Source: Leptospira haakeii
Lineage (GTDB): Bacteria; Spirochaetota; Leptospiria; Leptospirales; Leptospiraceae
Direction of reading: 5' to 3'
NCBI RefSeq assembly: GCF_002812045.1
Contig: NZ_NPEG01000001.1
Span: 620,001 to 684,000 of the forward strand
DNA length: 64,000 nucleotides
Of this stretch, positions 9,552 to 20,052 are shown one piece after another. How positions within the stretch are numbered: the first letter of the stretch is position 1; each line of letters starts with the position of its first letter. The notes beneath the pieces are model-generated. The model worked only from the letters and a program-made list of their open reading frames with translations. It did no database searches and had not been told where the DNA came from. Position numbers and translations under genes: made by a program.

Positions 9552-10137
9552 ACATTTAATCGAAGGAATGGTAAATGCGCTTTCTTCTCTTCCTGGGATT
9601 GGAAGAAAGAGTGCATATCGTATTAGTTTTCATTTATTAAGACAGGACCCAGCGGTTTTTAACGGATTTATCCAAAGTTTATCAGAAGTAAAAGGAAGGA
9701 TCCGTTTCTGCTCTAGATGCGGCTCCTACTCTGAAGAAGAAATTTGTAATCTTTGCCTTTCGGAAAAAAGAGATAGCCACACTGTTTGTGTAGTAGAACA
9801 ACCTGAAGATGTATTCTTTATAGAGAACACTGGAGAATTTAAAGGAAGATACCATGTTCTCAACGGTGTAATCTCTCCTTTAGAAGGTGTTGGACCTCAG
9901 GATCTTCGTATCAGAGAACTTTTGAGCAGAATAGAACCGGAAGATCTAAAAGAAGTTTTAGTTGCTACAAACCCAACATTGGAAGGGGATGCAACTGCTG
10001 ATTATCTAAATCATCAATTAAAGAATTTCAACGTGTCCGTTACTAGGATCGCTTACGGTATCACTGTCGGTGGTTCCATAGAACTTGCAGACCAATATAC
10101 TTTAGGAAGAGCTATCCGTTCTAGACTTAAACTTTAG
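9544..10137 (+). CDS. recR: Recombination mediator protein RecR
   Basis: Loads RecA at gaps with RecO and RecF. The helix-hairpin-helix [19 protein letters not shown] is near the N-terminus, a CxxC-x8-CxxC zinc finger begins [16 protein letters not shown], and the TOPRIM domain begins [14 protein letters not shown]. Length 197 aa is typical. The TTG start overlaps ebfC; the ATG 24 bp further in would remove eight residues and cannot be excluded. Its 3' end overlaps the convergent barrel gene by 4 bp. Confidence 0.95.
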   Translation: MAEHLIEGMVNALSSLPGIGRKSAYRISFHLLRQDPAVFNGFIQSLSEVKGRIRFCSRCGSYSEEEICNLCLSEKRDSHTVCVVEQPEDVFFIENTGEFKGRYHVLNGVISPLEGVGPQDLRIRELLSRIEPEDLKEVLVATNPTLEGDATADYLNHQLKNFNVSVTRIAYGITVGGSIELADQYTLGRAIRSRLKL

Positions 10138-11705
10138 AACCTATGCTCTGCAGTGACAAACAATTCTCTTAATATTGTTCCTTGAGTCGTATCTAGATAG
10201 GCTTTCAAACCATTGCCTGCTATAAAGTAGCCCGAACGCAAAAGGATCTGCATATCTCTGAACGCACTCCATCTTAAATTCAGGTTATATTCCTGGCCGA
10301 AGTATGCGGATGTATGATAGAAGTTTTCCTCATTATAAAATCTATTATTATCCATAAGAGGGGACTTAGTCCCATACAATCTATAATAACCTAAAGTTAA
10401 GACCAAAGGGCCAGATAGAACTATATCCGTAAAAATCCCATATTCATACAGACCGCTCATATCTCTACCGGAGAATAATGCATAACCTCCCGTAAAGTCG
10501 TTCGCGATGTTCGAAAGTGAATATCCTGGGAATAAAGTTCTATAACCATTCCCATGTAAGTTAGATCTGGTCCCGTCTTTTTCATAACCGGGCCTTCCGG
10601 TAGAACCTGAACCCATAGCGGTAATTCTTATAGATTCATCATATCTATAAGACAATTGCATATCGAAAAATCCGCCTTTAATCTTATAACGATCGTACTT
10701 TTGTTGGATCTCGTTACCATCTGAATCTCTATATGGATTCAAAGCTTTTACAGTTCCATGGTTATAGATCCCATGAACCGTTAATGTAAAATCAGAAAAG
10801 TTAAATTCATTAAATAGGCCATGCCAGAATAATTGATTCGTGTCACTTGTCCTGGAGACTAATCCATAAACACCATTCACATCTTGAACATCTCTCAGGT
10901 TATCATCCAAGTAAAAGCTGTACAATTCATGTTTAGCATTATTGAAGAAGCTAGTTTTAATCTTATAAAAGTAAACGTTAGAACCTTGGTAATTTTTATC
11001 TGCGTAAGTATTCTTATCTAAATCTGTGAGGTTGTTTTGTTTTGCTACAAACCAACCGCCTTCTATGGTTGTATTCCAATCTCTGATATCCTTGGTCAAA
11101 TTGACTCCGGTTCCCGGAATGAATACAACTCTACCTTGTGCAGAAGTGAAAAGCTGAAGACCAACTCTTGCCGTAAAACTTTTCTCAGGCAATTTGAAGT
11201 TAAGATATAGAAAGTTTGTCTGCATATTTACCGCAGAACTGAATGTTGCTTCTCCACCTTGCCCTGGACCTACACTAGAACTCTGATTAACCCCTCTTCC
11301 CCCAAAGATAACGTCACCTATCTGAACACCTACCAAAGCTTCGAAATATTTCGAAGTGGAGAAGTTCATATTCAAGGTCATCCTTGTATCATAGTAAGTT
11401 GTATCTTCTTTTTGAGGACTGAGAGTACTTGGATAACCCTTTTCTCTAGCGGCCAACTCGTTCTGATATTTTGTAAGAGTGTCTTGGTTGTATTGTTGTA
11501 AAAAAGCAGAGCGGTTATAAGGAGTTACGGGGGTCTGTCTGGAAGTATATATATCCCTTCCTAAATTAAAACCACGCACCCTATAGTTTCCTTGAAAATC
11601 TATCTTTGTCTTTTCTTCTACTTCCTGAGCGGAAATAGAAACTCCAGCAAGAATTAATATTACTAGAGCAAAAATTCGAATCTTTTGAAACGGAGAGTCC
11701 AACAC
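10134..11705 (-). CDS. Outer-membrane beta-barrel protein (porin-like)
   Basis: A 523-residue protein with a signal peptide ([16 protein letters not shown]) and then alternating hydrophobic/polar strands rich in Tyr, Phe and Gly. It ends in ...TAEHRF, the terminal Phe recognised by the BAM machinery. This indicates an outer-membrane barrel, broadly like the alginate-export/porin families. GTG is the start, 3 nt after the stop of the upstream solute-binding protein, implying translational coupling. The substrate is not evident. I do not recognise a specific named protein. Confidence 0.7.
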   Translation of the reverse strand: MLDSPFQKIRIFALVILILAGVSISAQEVEEKTKIDFQGNYRVRGFNLGRDIYTSRQTPVTPYNRSAFLQQYNQDTLTKYQNELAAREKGYPSTLSPQKEDTTYYDTRMTLNMNFSTSKYFEALVGVQIGDVIFGGRGVNQSSSVGPGQGGEATFSSAVNMQTNFLYLNFKLPEKSFTARVGLQLFTSAQGRVVFIPGTGVNLTKDIRDWNTTIEGGWFVAKQNNLTDLDKNTYADKNYQGSNVYFYKIKTSFFNNAKHELYSFYLDDNLRDVQDVNGVYGLVSRTSDTNQLFWHGLFNEFNFSDFTLTVHGIYNHGTVKALNPYRDSDGNEIQQKYDRYKIKGGFFDMQLSYRYDESIRITAMGSGSTGRPGYEKDGTRSNLHGNGYRTLFPGYSLSNIANDFTGGYALFSGRDMSGLYEYGIFTDIVLSGPLVLTLGYYRLYGTKSPLMDNNRFYNEENFYHTSAYFGQEYNLNLRWSAFRDMQILLRSGYFIAGNGLKAYLDTTQGTILRELFVTAEHRF

Positions 11706-11708
11706 GAA

Positions 11709-12566
11709 TTATTTTACCCAACCGCTTCCTAGAAAATATTTAGAACGAAGACTTTCTATCACTCCCGTTCTTTTTAATTCTTTGATAAAAAAATTAAAAT
11801 TATCCGCAAAGACTAGATCATTTAAAGGTAACGCCGCGCTGATATATTCATCCATAACAGGATTTATAAGGGCTACATAGTTTGCTTTTAAACTAGGTTG
11901 TTTTTGCAACAAGGATAGAATGTACAAACTATCCGCTACATAACAAATTACATTCCCTTTTGTTAATGCATCTATCGCAATAGAATCTGAAAGATAACTG
12001 TAAATTTGGTTCTTACCAAACCTTCTCAAAAGATAATTATGGTTCGTAGTATTGGATCTAACAGAAAAGGAAAGAGCATTTAAAACCGACAGGTCTTCCA
12101 GAGATTTAAAAGTTCTAGTAGTTACAATACTTCCTTCCGGTTCAGGGGGAAGTGAACGTTTATTAACAAGTCCAGCAGGAGTTGTCAGAAGATAAGGGTC
12201 TGAAAAAGTAACAGTCTTTCCCCTGCTTAGATCTGTCGACATTCCAGCCATCGCAATGTCGATAGTACCCGCTGCGATCTCATCCGAAAATTGGCGGAAA
12301 GTTTTGAGAGGTTTTACTTTAAGAGCAACGCCCAAATAATCCGCATAAAGTTTTGCAAGTTCCATATCGAAACCTGGATAACCATCTTTCGGATCTTGGA
12401 CATAAAATGGTTCGTAGACTCGATTGACTCCGACCACCAATTCCTTTTTGGAAAGGATCGAGTCCAATCTGGAAGGCATAGCTTTGGTTTGAGAATATAA
12501 GTCTAGAGAGATAAAAAGGACAAAAACCGAAAGGAATGCCGACTGAAACTGCTTCCGCATTTTCAT
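11709..12566 (-). CDS. Periplasmic solute-binding protein, family 3 (amino-acid type)
   Basis: A 285-residue exported protein: signal peptide ending near LYSQ, then [16 protein letters not shown] and [18 protein letters not shown]. These are hallmarks of the SBP_bac_3 family, which binds polar amino acids or opines. [26 protein letters not shown] is also family-typical. No ABC permease or ATPase is next to it. It is followed 3 nt later by a barrel gene. It might deliver a ligand to a distant permease, or act as a sensor. Family is sure, ligand is not. Confidence 0.82.
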   Translation of the reverse strand: MKMRKQFQSAFLSVFVLFISLDLYSQTKAMPSRLDSILSKKELVVGVNRVYEPFYVQDPKDGYPGFDMELAKLYADYLGVALKVKPLKTFRQFSDEIAAGTIDIAMAGMSTDLSRGKTVTFSDPYLLTTPAGLVNKRSLPPEPEGSIVTTRTFKSLEDLSVLNALSFSVRSNTTNHNYLLRRFGKNQIYSYLSDSIAIDALTKGNVICYVADSLYILSLLQKQPSLKANYVALINPVMDEYISAALPLNDLVFADNFNFFIKELKRTGVIESLRSKYFLGSGWVK

Positions 12567-12613
12567 GATACCTATGTTATCGGCATCTTCCGGATGTTAA
12601 AGGAGTTTTTAGT

Positions 12614-13894
12614 CTATTCTAAAATTTGAAATTCGGTTCTTCGATTTTTGCGGTCCGTTTCCGGGTTTTTTTCCGGATAAATCGGCTCCTTACTTCCCTT
12701 TCCGTCAGTGGAAAATCTGCTCTTAGAAATTCCATTTTTGACCAAGTAATCCTTCACTGCTCCCGCCCGATTACGACTTAATTCCAAATTGTCATTCGGG
12801 TCCCCATGTAAATCAGTATGCCCAGTAATTTTTAATTTTATAGAAGGGTTCTCATTTAAGAAGGTGACCAATTTGTCTAAAATTTCAAAGGATTCTTCTT
12901 CGATCTCGAATGAACCGGTTTTGAAATGAATAGATTCCAAAGAGATTTTTTTATTCTTCTTCAATTCTTCCCATTCATTTGCGGAAAATTCGTAGACGTC
13001 GTAATTCCCACCTTCTTTCTCTAACCTACAAAAATAAGCGTTTTTTCCATCAGGAGTTTCAGTATAAAATGCTTCATCACCTGGCGAATTAATGACCGGC
13101 CCTAGATTTACTGCAGGGGAGAAGGTTCCGTCTTCCTTGATCTCTACTTTATAAATATCTAATCCGCCGTAACCGCCTGGACGATTTGAAGAAAAATACA
13201 GATACTTACTGTCTCTACTTAAAGTAGCTGCTATCTCAGCATGCTCCGTATTCACAGGGCTTTCCATACGGATCGCCTTTCTCCATGAGCCGTCTTTATA
13301 TTCCGAAATGTAAATGTCTGATTCAGCAACTTTTCCGAACGGATAACGAGTGAAGAATAAATAGCTTCCTGCTAAAAATGGATTTTCCTCAATCGCCGGG
13401 CTATTCACTTCCAAAGGAAGCCTAGTTGCTTTATCCCAACTTCCATCCTTCAATGTGGCGAAATATAGATCTCTCGATACTCCAATCTTACCACTGCTCA
13501 ATTTGAATTCTATACTTCCGTCTCGATTAGATGAGAAGATGATTGCCTTCTCATTTTCTATGATGAAAGGGCTTTGATCGTCGAATTGTGAATTCAAATC
13601 GGAGACTTCTACACCTGAACTCCAAACATCTTTGGTTTTTACGGATTTGAAAAGATCTGAGTAATTTGAATTTTTACGTTTGGAATAATAATAAAGAGTA
13701 TTTCCATCTTCCGACAAACTAATCCCGAATTCGTTTAAGGAAGTGTTAATCTCTCCTTTTAAAGGGGCAACTTTTCCTTTCGAAGAGGAATCTTCTGCAC
13801 CCGAAACGGAAAATCCTGCAAATATGAAATATAAAAGTAAGACTGAAACGAACTTGAAAGAACGAAAAGTTAGAGTATGGATTTTAGAAGCCAT
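12614..13894 (-). CDS. OmpA-family envelope protein with PD40 beta-propeller repeats
   Basis: Signal peptide within the first ~33 residues, then WD40-like PD40 repeats recognisable as GNTLYYYSKR, KAIIFSSNRDG, SKYLYFSSNRPGGYGGLDIY and GKNAYFCR. The C-terminal OmpA-like peptidoglycan-binding domain has ITGHTDLHGDPNDNLELSRNRA with the conserved Asp and Arg that bind diaminopimelate. The protein probably links the cell wall to an outer-membrane or periplasmic complex. Several such proteins occur in Leptospira. It is expressed upstream of the SBP and barrel genes on the same strand, 47 bp away. Confidence 0.87.
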   Translation of the reverse strand: MASKIHTLTFRSFKFVSVLLLYFIFAGFSVSGAEDSSSKGKVAPLKGEINTSLNEFGISLSEDGNTLYYYSKRKNSNYSDLFKSVKTKDVWSSGVEVSDLNSQFDDQSPFIIENEKAIIFSSNRDGSIEFKLSSGKIGVSRDLYFATLKDGSWDKATRLPLEVNSPAIEENPFLAGSYLFFTRYPFGKVAESDIYISEYKDGSWRKAIRMESPVNTEHAEIAATLSRDSKYLYFSSNRPGGYGGLDIYKVEIKEDGTFSPAVNLGPVINSPGDEAFYTETPDGKNAYFCRLEKEGGNYDVYEFSANEWEELKKNKKISLESIHFKTGSFEIEEESFEILDKLVTFLNENPSIKLKITGHTDLHGDPNDNLELSRNRAGAVKDYLVKNGISKSRFSTDGKGSKEPIYPEKNPETDRKNRRTEFQILE

Positions 13895-13947
13895 ACTCTA
13901 ACTATCTGTCTTTTGGAGAAAAACCTGATACTTTTTCGGAGAAAAAA

Positions 13948-15201
13948 TCAGAGATATTTTTTTAGAGCTTCAGGAAACTCTATAGTTCCGTCTTCTTTTT
14001 GATAAGTTTCTATAACTGCTGCCAAAGTCCTGCCGATGGCCAAACCTGAACCGTTCAAAGTATGAACCAATTGATTTTTGCCATCTTTGGATTTGTAACG
14101 AATCTTTCCACGTCTTGCTTGAAAATCTTTAAAGTTAGAAACAGAAGAGATTTCCATCCAACGATTTAAACCAGGCATCCAAACTTCCAGATCGTATGTT
14201 TTGGAAGAAGCAGCTGAAATATCCCCGCTGCATAATAACATCACTCTGTATCGAATACCTAATTTTTTCAGTATATTCTCTGCATGAGAGAGCATCTTTT
14301 TATGCTCTTCTTCAGAATCTTCCGGTCTAGCAAATTTCACAAGTTCTACTTTTTGGAATTGGTGAACTCGCACCAGACCTCTAGTATCTTTTCCATAAGA
14401 GCCTGCTTCTCTTCTAAAACAAGAGGTATGAGCGGTGATAGAGATAGGAAGTGAGGCTTCCGGAATAATCTCGTCTCTGTATAAATTCGTTAAAGGAACT
14501 TCTGCAGTAGGGATTAGATTGAGTTCATCCCTTTCTAATCTATAGTATTCGTCTTTGAACTTAGGATACTGTCCTGTCGTAGTCATACATTCATCGTTCA
14601 CCATGACCGGCACCCAAACTTCTGTATAACCATGCTCAGTAGTATGAGTTTCAAGCATTAAGTTCGCAAGTGCTCTTTCTAATTTAGCTCCAAGACCGAA
14701 ATAAGTGTAAGCTCTTGCACCAGCGAGTTTCGTTCCCTTCTCAAAATTGAACCAACCCAATGCCTCTCCCAATTCGAAGTGAGGTTTTGGAGTGAACTTA
14801 TAGTCTCGGACTTCTCCTACTTCGTACAAAACTTTATTATCGTGTTCGTTCTTACCTACAGGAACATCTTTATCTAGGATATTAGGAAGGCCTAAATTGA
14901 TCTCAAGAAGTTTAGATTCTAGAGATTCTAGATCGTCTTCAATCTTTTTGATCTTATCTCCTATCTCTTTTACGGCAGCTGAAGCAGCTGCAATATCGCC
15001 ACCTGCTTGTTTCACTTTTCCGATCTCTTTACTCGCTTTATTCCTTTCTTCACGGAATACATCCGCTTCTTTCTGAAGGGTCTTTCTTTTTTGAATAATC
15101 TCGGCAAGCTGGTCCAGAACGGCGAGATCTTTAAAACCTCTTAATTCTAAATTAGATTTTAGTTCTTCAGTGTTATCGGTGATATATTTCAGATCAATCA
15201 T
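13948..15201 (-). CDS. serS: Seryl-tRNA synthetase
   Basis: Class II synthetase, 417 aa. An N-terminal coiled-coil arm (about residues 30-100, Glu/Lys heptads) binds the long variable arm of tRNA-Ser. Motif 2 is [20 protein letters not shown] and motif 3 includes [16 protein letters not shown]. The start overlaps the 3' end of tatD by 8 bp, so the two are co-translated. Complete and unremarkable. Confidence 0.96.
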   Translation of the reverse strand: MIDLKYITDNTEELKSNLELRGFKDLAVLDQLAEIIQKRKTLQKEADVFREERNKASKEIGKVKQAGGDIAAASAAVKEIGDKIKKIEDDLESLESKLLEINLGLPNILDKDVPVGKNEHDNKVLYEVGEVRDYKFTPKPHFELGEALGWFNFEKGTKLAGARAYTYFGLGAKLERALANLMLETHTTEHGYTEVWVPVMVNDECMTTTGQYPKFKDEYYRLERDELNLIPTAEVPLTNLYRDEIIPEASLPISITAHTSCFRREAGSYGKDTRGLVRVHQFQKVELVKFARPEDSEEEHKKMLSHAENILKKLGIRYRVMLLCSGDISAASSKTYDLEVWMPGLNRWMEISSVSNFKDFQARRGKIRYKSKDGKNQLVHTLNGSGLAIGRTLAAVIETYQKEDGTIEFPEALKKYL

Positions 15202-16000
15202 GATGATACGCCTTTCTTTGCGTGAATTTTAAGGAATTATTATACAAAGTTTTTTCTACTTCTGAATTAGATTCTTTTCTAAGTGAAAACATCTTCTCTA
15301 AAACGAATTTAGTATAAGATGGTTCGTTTCTTTTTCCACGGAAAGGTGGAGGAGCAAGGAACGGAGCATCCGTCTCGATCAACATACTTTCCAGGGGAAG
15401 TTTTTCAGCTGCCTCTTGGATATCTCTTGCATTCTTAAAAGCAACGATTCCCGAAAAAGAAATATAGTATCCTAGATCCACTAACTTCTTCGCTGTTGGA
15501 TAATCATAAGTAAAACAATGGATCACTCCAAATGCTTTGTCTCTATGTTCTTTTAGAATAGAAACCGTGTCTTCTGCTGCATCTCTGGAATGGATCACTA
15601 CCGGAAGAGAATATTGTCCAGAAGCTTCTAAGAAAGAATGTAACACGTCCGCCTGATACGCCTTAGTTGAAGCATCGTGATAATAATCTAATCCGATCTC
15701 TCCAATTGCAGATAACTTTTTATCCGTAACGTTTTCTTTGACTAGTGTCAAAATTTCTTCTTTTTTTGGGAATTCATGAGTTTCAGTTGGATGGCAACCG
15801 ATCGAATAAAATATTTCTATCTCTTCATCTGAAAATTTTTCAGATAAACCTTTCGCTCTAATTGAACTCTCAAGGTCGATACCGATCTGGACGATCTTTT
15901 TTATACCTGATTCTTTTGCTTTTTTTAAAGATTCTGCAATATCCTGCCCTTGCTCTTGTATTATATCTAAGTGGCAGTGAGTGTCTATGATTGAGTACAT
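15194..16000 (-). CDS. tatD: TatD-family metal-dependent hydrolase
   Basis: A 268-residue TIM-barrel DNase-like enzyme: DTHCHLD metal motif at the N-terminus, [25 protein letters not shown], and [23 protein letters not shown]. All metal ligands are present. It is the first gene of the tatD-serS pair on the minus strand. TatD proteins are 3'-5' exonucleases or D-tyr-tRNA-related quality-control enzymes; the subfamily (TatD, YcfH or YjjV) cannot be fixed here. An imperfect 27-bp inverted repeat (16003-16029) lies in its leader. Confidence 0.9.
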   Translation of the reverse strand: MYSIIDTHCHLDIIQEQGQDIAESLKKAKESGIKKIVQIGIDLESSIRAKGLSEKFSDEEIEIFYSIGCHPTETHEFPKKEEILTLVKENVTDKKLSAIGEIGLDYYHDASTKAYQADVLHSFLEASGQYSLPVVIHSRDAAEDTVSILKEHRDKAFGVIHCFTYDYPTAKKLVDLGYYISFSGIVAFKNARDIQEAAEKLPLESMLIETDAPFLAPPPFRGKRNEPSYTKFVLEKMFSLRKESNSEVEKTLYNNSLKFTQRKAYHHD

Positions 16001-16104
16001 GTGAAAACGGCTTTTAAAAGGCAGTTTTCGCGATTTGTATTGACTGAAAAGAGAATTTTTTAGAATCCTTACAGCATAACGACGGAACGGGGAAACTCGT
16101 TGGT

Positions 16105-17103
16105 TTGGGACATAATAGCTTGAATCTTAAATCCTATCTTGCATTACTTTATTATAGGCTCAGATATAAATACCAAGATCTGAAGCTTAAGCTAGATATC
16201 AAAATAGCAAATTGGAATAAGAAGGGTAAAGAACGTCTCACCGTCATGGTGATCCCTCACTCCGAACAAAAGACGATCAACTTTCATATCTCTTACAGAG
16301 CGATCACCATCTTCATCGGGACAATTTTGGTCCTTCTTCTTATTAGTTCTATTAACGTTCTCAGCCATTCTGGATCTATTCACCAACTTACAGAATTGAA
16401 CTTATCCAACCAGGACTTCATTCGTCAGTCTGCAAAAATGAAAGAAGAGATCAACGGTCTTCACGAACACGTTGAATACTATCACAACCATGTGGGAGCA
16501 CTTTACGGAAGATTGACAGGTGACAATTCTAAAGTTGCAAAAGGAATCGGAGGAGCGGAAAAACTTTCTTTTAGTTCCGATAAAAACTTAGCACCAGGTG
16601 CAGAAGTTTTCCGACTCAAAGAAGACGTTCATAATCTAAAAGTAGCGAACGAACTTACCCAAGAAATCATCAGTATATTAAAAAAACGTAAAAATCTAAT
16701 CCGCCAAACTCCTTCCATTTGGCCTGTAAAAGGATATGTACTTTATCCTTACGGAGAATATCTAAATCCAGTTACTGCTCGTAGAGACTTTAATAATGGA
16801 TTGGATATTGGAGCTTTCCCTGGATCAGAAGTAGTGGCAACTGCACCTGGCACAGTTTATGAAATCGGATACACACGTAATACCGGATACTTTGTGAAAG
16901 TAGCTCACAAGTTCGGTTGGAAAACGATTTACTCTAATCTGGATCGTGTAAAAGTGAAAGCGAACCAGCAAATTTCCAAAAACGAAGTATTAGGCTTCGT
17001 TGGAAAATCGGAAAACAGTCCTCAGTACAGTCTTCATTATGAAATTCATGTGGGCACCAGAGCGATCGATCCTTTTGCATTCTTGAACCAGATCCAAGAC
17101 TGA
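16105..17103 (+). CDS. LytM/M23-like membrane protein, catalytically degenerate
   Basis: A 332-residue protein: cytoplasmic N-terminus of ~65 residues, one transmembrane helix (~66-87), periplasmic coiled coil, and a C-terminal M23 (LytM) domain. Against the LytM pattern, the zinc ligand of HxxxD is replaced (NNGLD; N230, D234 kept), the Y-x-H-L catalytic His is Asn278 (YSNL), and the first His of HxH is Ser309 (SLHYEIHV; H311 kept). Three of five zinc or catalytic residues are therefore lost, predicting no peptidase activity, like amidase-activating EnvC/NlpD domains. The stop overlaps the bactofilin start (TGATG). TTG start at 16105 is the earliest plausible, with GGGGAAA upstream. A TTGACT (16040) and TAGAAT (16061) pair with a short spacer may be the promoter. 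Confidence 0.85.
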   Translation: MGHNSLNLKSYLALLYYRLRYKYQDLKLKLDIKIANWNKKGKERLTVMVIPHSEQKTINFHISYRAITIFIGTILVLLLISSINVLSHSGSIHQLTELNLSNQDFIRQSAKMKEEINGLHEHVEYYHNHVGALYGRLTGDNSKVAKGIGGAEKLSFSSDKNLAPGAEVFRLKEDVHNLKVANELTQEIISILKKRKNLIRQTPSIWPVKGYVLYPYGEYLNPVTARRDFNNGLDIGAFPGSEVVATAPGTVYEIGYTRNTGYFVKVAHKFGWKTIYSNLDRVKVKANQQISKNEVLGFVGKSENSPQYSLHYEIHVGTRAIDPFAFLNQIQD

Positions 17104-17450
17104 TGGCCCATACAGAAGAGCAATTAGCAGTAAATAGTATCATCGGCGAAGGCGCCGAATTCAGCGGAGACTTCAAACTTTCCGGGCTTCTACGTATTGA
17201 CGGTATTTTTAGGGGAACCATAAAAACCGACGGAAAAGTCCTAATCGGAAAGACCGGAATCGTCGATACGGATATTAAAGCTCGTATTGTCGTCGCCGGT
17301 GGTGAAATTAATGGGAATATATTCGCTTCGGAACGAGTGACTCTACTCGCAAGCTGCCGTATGAAAGGTGATATCATCACTCCAAAGGTAGTTATGGAAG
17401 AGGGAGTACAATTCGAGGGAAATTGTAAGATTAACCCGACCACTCATTGA
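17103..17450 (+). CDS. Bactofilin
   Basis: A 115-residue cytoskeletal protein made of a beta-helical DUF583 domain: GEGAEFSGDFKLSGLLRIDG, GKTGIVDTDIKARIVVAGG, and GDIITPKVVMEEGVQFEG. Polar termini are short. Bactofilins polymerise without nucleotide and position wall enzymes; LbbD of Leptospira biflexa affects helical pitch. It overlaps the LytM-like gene by 1-3 nt upstream and the YaaR gene by 4 bp downstream, so the three are a translationally coupled operon. Confidence 0.95.
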   Translation: MAHTEEQLAVNSIIGEGAEFSGDFKLSGLLRIDGIFRGTIKTDGKVLIGKTGIVDTDIKARIVVAGGEINGNIFASERVTLLASCRMKGDIITPKVVMEEGVQFEGNCKINPTTH

Positions 17451-17953
17451 AGATCCAATCTCAGCAAAAAGACCCTCGCACAGAATCACGTAAAAAAAGA
17501 GACTTCGGTCTTTCTCTAAATGCTTCTATATACCAACCTGTTCCTAGTTCAGTATCCGATTCCCAGATACCTGATTCTAAAAGTGAATTTTTTGATTTAG
17601 TAGAACATCTACTTCCTTATAACCAAGAAAGAACAAGAGATCTAAATTCATTACTTAGAGATCTTCCGGACGCAGAGAGAAATTTTTTAAAATCTCCTAC
17701 GTATGCAAACCTGGAAGTTTATAAGAGGATCGTTCAAGGGATCCTAAAAGAAGTCCTAGATAGAAATACAAGTTTAGAAACTTTACGCACTAGAGCGAGA
17801 GGCGGATCGGAGAAGGTTTATCAAGTAGTTCAGATAGTAGATGATAAGATCCAGACTCTAGCGGACTTTATCATACACCCTGAAAATTCTACTTTTGACC
17901 TAATGAAAAGGATGGAAGATATTCGTGGTCTATTAGTAGATCTAATGAATTAA
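17447..17953 (+). CDS. YaaR-family protein (DUF327)
   Basis: A 168-residue, mostly helical protein with the conserved DUF327 pattern: FFDLVEHLLPYNQ, LLRDLPDAERNFLKSPTYANL, KRIVQGILKEVLDRN and VYQVVQIVDDKIQTLADFII. The TTG start overlaps the bactofilin stop. No enzyme motif is present. The family is known from Firmicutes and spirochaetes with no settled function. Context here (bactofilin operon) suggests a role in the same shape-related complex, which is inference. Confidence 0.85.
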   Translation: MKIQSQQKDPRTESRKKRDFGLSLNASIYQPVPSSVSDSQIPDSKSEFFDLVEHLLPYNQERTRDLNSLLRDLPDAERNFLKSPTYANLEVYKRIVQGILKEVLDRNTSLETLRTRARGGSEKVYQVVQIVDDKIQTLADFIIHPENSTFDLMKRMEDIRGLLVDLMN

Positions 17954-17955
17954 GA

Positions 17956-18375
17956 TTAGGTCTTAGATCCTAAACTTTTAAACACGTCTGGAAGTTTTGC
18001 AGGCTTTCTAGATTCTAATAACAAAAAGGCCCAAGTCAACTCACCATTACAAACTAAAGTATCATCTGATACTTTTCTAACCTGAATATTCCAAAGAATA
18101 CTGGCAGGTTTAATCTCCCCAGCTTTCACATAAATTTTCAGTTCTTCATCAAATCTTGCAGGTGATTTGTATTCAATGAGCGAGCGAGTAACTACAAAGT
18201 CCAAACCGTTTTTCTCTAATTCGCCTTTATAGTCGTACTTAAGAAATCTCATGTATTCATTCAAAGCGGTATCAAAGTACGTAAGATAATGTGCGTTGAA
18301 TACTACAGCTTGTGCGTCGATCTCAGAATAACGTACTCTTAGAGTATGATAGAATTCAGAATCATTCGAGCTCAT
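17956..18375 (-). CDS. Acyl-CoA thioesterase, YbgC/4-hydroxybenzoyl-CoA thioesterase type
   Basis: Hotdog-fold protein of 139 aa. RVRYSEIDAQAVVFNAHYLTYFD contains the catalytic Asp in the family's D-x-x-x-V-V/N-F-N-x-x-Y pattern. No signal peptide. It is convergent with the YaaR gene (2 bp between stops) and is the last gene of the minus-strand parAB run. Natural substrate unknown. Confidence 0.86.
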   Translation of the reverse strand: MSSNDSEFYHTLRVRYSEIDAQAVVFNAHYLTYFDTALNEYMRFLKYDYKGELEKNGLDFVVTRSLIEYKSPARFDEELKIYVKAGEIKPASILWNIQVRKVSDDTLVCNGELTWAFLLLESRKPAKLPDVFKSLGSKT

Positions 18376-18409
18376 GAACTTTTTTGATAACCAAAGTTCT
18401 GCAAAGGTA

Positions 18410-19291
18410 TTATAAACCTAAAGCGTCTAAAACCTTCTGCAATGCATCCAAACTTGGATATGCAATGCTGAGTTTACCTTTTCCGGAAGAAGAATTGTGA
18501 GTAATGTCTACTTTCATAGAATACTTTTTGCGGAACTTGTTTTCAAGCTCTACGATATCCACTTCTTTACGTTTGGATTTTTTCTTCTCTCTAACCGGAG
18601 CTTCCTCAGTCAAGTTTGCAACAATGTCTTCCACCTGGCGGACGGTTAGACCTTTTTCCGCAATTTGGTAAGCGAGTTGTTCCGATTTTTTGCGATCCGC
18701 AATAGATAGAAGTGGTCTTGCATGACCTTCGGATATTCTACCATTCTTTACAAGATCCATAACTGAATTAGGCAATTGTAAAAGACGGATTAAGTTCGAA
18801 ACAGTCGCTCTGTTCTTGCCAACTCTTGATGCAATATCAGTAATCTTTAGCCCGGATTTTTCAGAAAGAGTTTTGTAGGCTAAAGCTTCTTCAATCGGAT
18901 TTAGATTCTCTCTTTGGATATTTTCAATGAGAGCCATTTCCAAAGTTTGTTGGACATTTGCTTTCTTAACTACTACCGGAATTTTTATGAAGCCCGCAAT
19001 TTTACATGCACGGTATCTTCTTTCTCCGGAGATAATCTCATATCCGGAACCAGTATCTTTTACTACAATCGGTTGGATCACTCCATGAGCTTTGATCGTC
19101 TCAGCAAGTTCACGCAAAGATTCTTCATTAAAAGTTCTTCTTGGTTGGTCAGGATTCGGGCGGATCTCGGAAAGTTTTACTTCTTTGAGCGAACCTTCTC
19201 CTCCTGCTTCTTTAAAAGATTTTTCCTCCGAAACAGGAATTAAATTCCCGAGTCCCCTACCTAATGCTTTCGGTTTTGCGCTAGCACTCAT
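18410..19291 (-). CDS. parB: Chromosome partitioning protein ParB
   Basis: CTPase DNA clamp of 293 aa that loads on parS and spreads. The N-terminal GRGLGNLIP ParA-interacting segment is followed by [11 protein letters not shown], the ParB/Srx signature GERRYRACK, the [29 protein letters not shown], and a C-terminal dimerisation region. It overlaps parA by 1 nt. Two candidate parS sites occur at 23343 and 24090, within about 5 kb. Confidence 0.97.
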   Translation of the reverse strand: MSASAKPKALGRGLGNLIPVSEEKSFKEAGGEGSLKEVKLSEIRPNPDQPRRTFNEESLRELAETIKAHGVIQPIVVKDTGSGYEIISGERRYRACKIAGFIKIPVVVKKANVQQTLEMALIENIQRENLNPIEEALAYKTLSEKSGLKITDIASRVGKNRATVSNLIRLLQLPNSVMDLVKNGRISEGHARPLLSIADRKKSEQLAYQIAEKGLTVRQVEDIVANLTEEAPVREKKKSKRKEVDIVELENKFRKKYSMKVDITHNSSSGKGKLSIAYPSLDALQKVLDALGL

Positions 19292-20052
19292 TAATTTTTA
19301 CCGGCTACTTCTAATGCTAGACTTCTGTAACTTTGGGCGCCGATCCCATCCGGATCATAAGAAAGAATGGACTTACCGAAAGATGGAGCTTCGGAAAGTT
19401 TGATGTTTCTAGGGATAACGGTAGTATATACCTTTTCTTTAAAATAAGACTTAACATCTTCTGCTACTTGCTGAGCAAGATTGGTTCTCTTGTCGAACAT
19501 AGTAAGCAACACTCCTTCAAGCTCGAGAGAAGGATTTAATTTTCCCTGAACCAAAGAAATGATCTTCATAAGCTGAGTCAGTCCCTCCAAAGCGAAGTAT
19601 TCAGTTTGAAGAGTGATCATCACACTGTCGGCCGCAGACAATGCATTAATAGTTAGCACGCCAAGAGAAGGAGGGCAATCGATCAGAATATAATCATACT
19701 CGGTTCTTAAATGACCGATCGCATCTTTTAAACGATACTCACGATTTTCCTCGCCCAATAAGTCAGCTTCTGCACCAGACAAATTGATATTAGAAGGAAT
19801 GATATGAAGATTTTCGATATCAGTTCTTTTGATACATTCTGCTGCGGAAGATTCTCCGATCAAAAGTTCATAAGAAGTATTTTGGAGAGTATTGATCTCG
19901 AACCCTAAACCGGATCCTGAGTTACCTTGCGGATCAAAATCTACGATTAAAACTTTTTTACCAATCGCTGCTAGATTTGCTGCGAGATTAATGGAGGTAG
20001 TAGTCTTTCCTACGCCGCCTTTTTGATTACTGATGGATACGATCTTTCCCAT
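19291..20052 (-). CDS. parA: Chromosome partitioning ATPase ParA (Soj)
   Basis: A 253-residue deviant-Walker ATPase: [18 protein letters not shown] (KGGxGKT), [22 protein letters not shown] and the nonspecific-DNA-binding C-terminal half. No N-terminal HTH, so it is of the chromosomal Soj type. The start lies 26 nt inside rsmG, a tight overlap that fits the common rsmG-parA-parB operon. Confidence 0.97.
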   Translation of the reverse strand: MGKIVSISNQKGGVGKTTTSINLAANLAAIGKKVLIVDFDPQGNSGSGLGFEINTLQNTSYELLIGESSAAECIKRTDIENLHIIPSNINLSGAEADLLGEENREYRLKDAIGHLRTEYDYILIDCPPSLGVLTINALSAADSVMITLQTEYFALEGLTQLMKIISLVQGKLNPSLELEGVLLTMFDKRTNLAQQVAEDVKSYFKEKVYTTVIPRNIKLSEAPSFGKSILSYDPDGIGAQSYRSLALEVAGKN

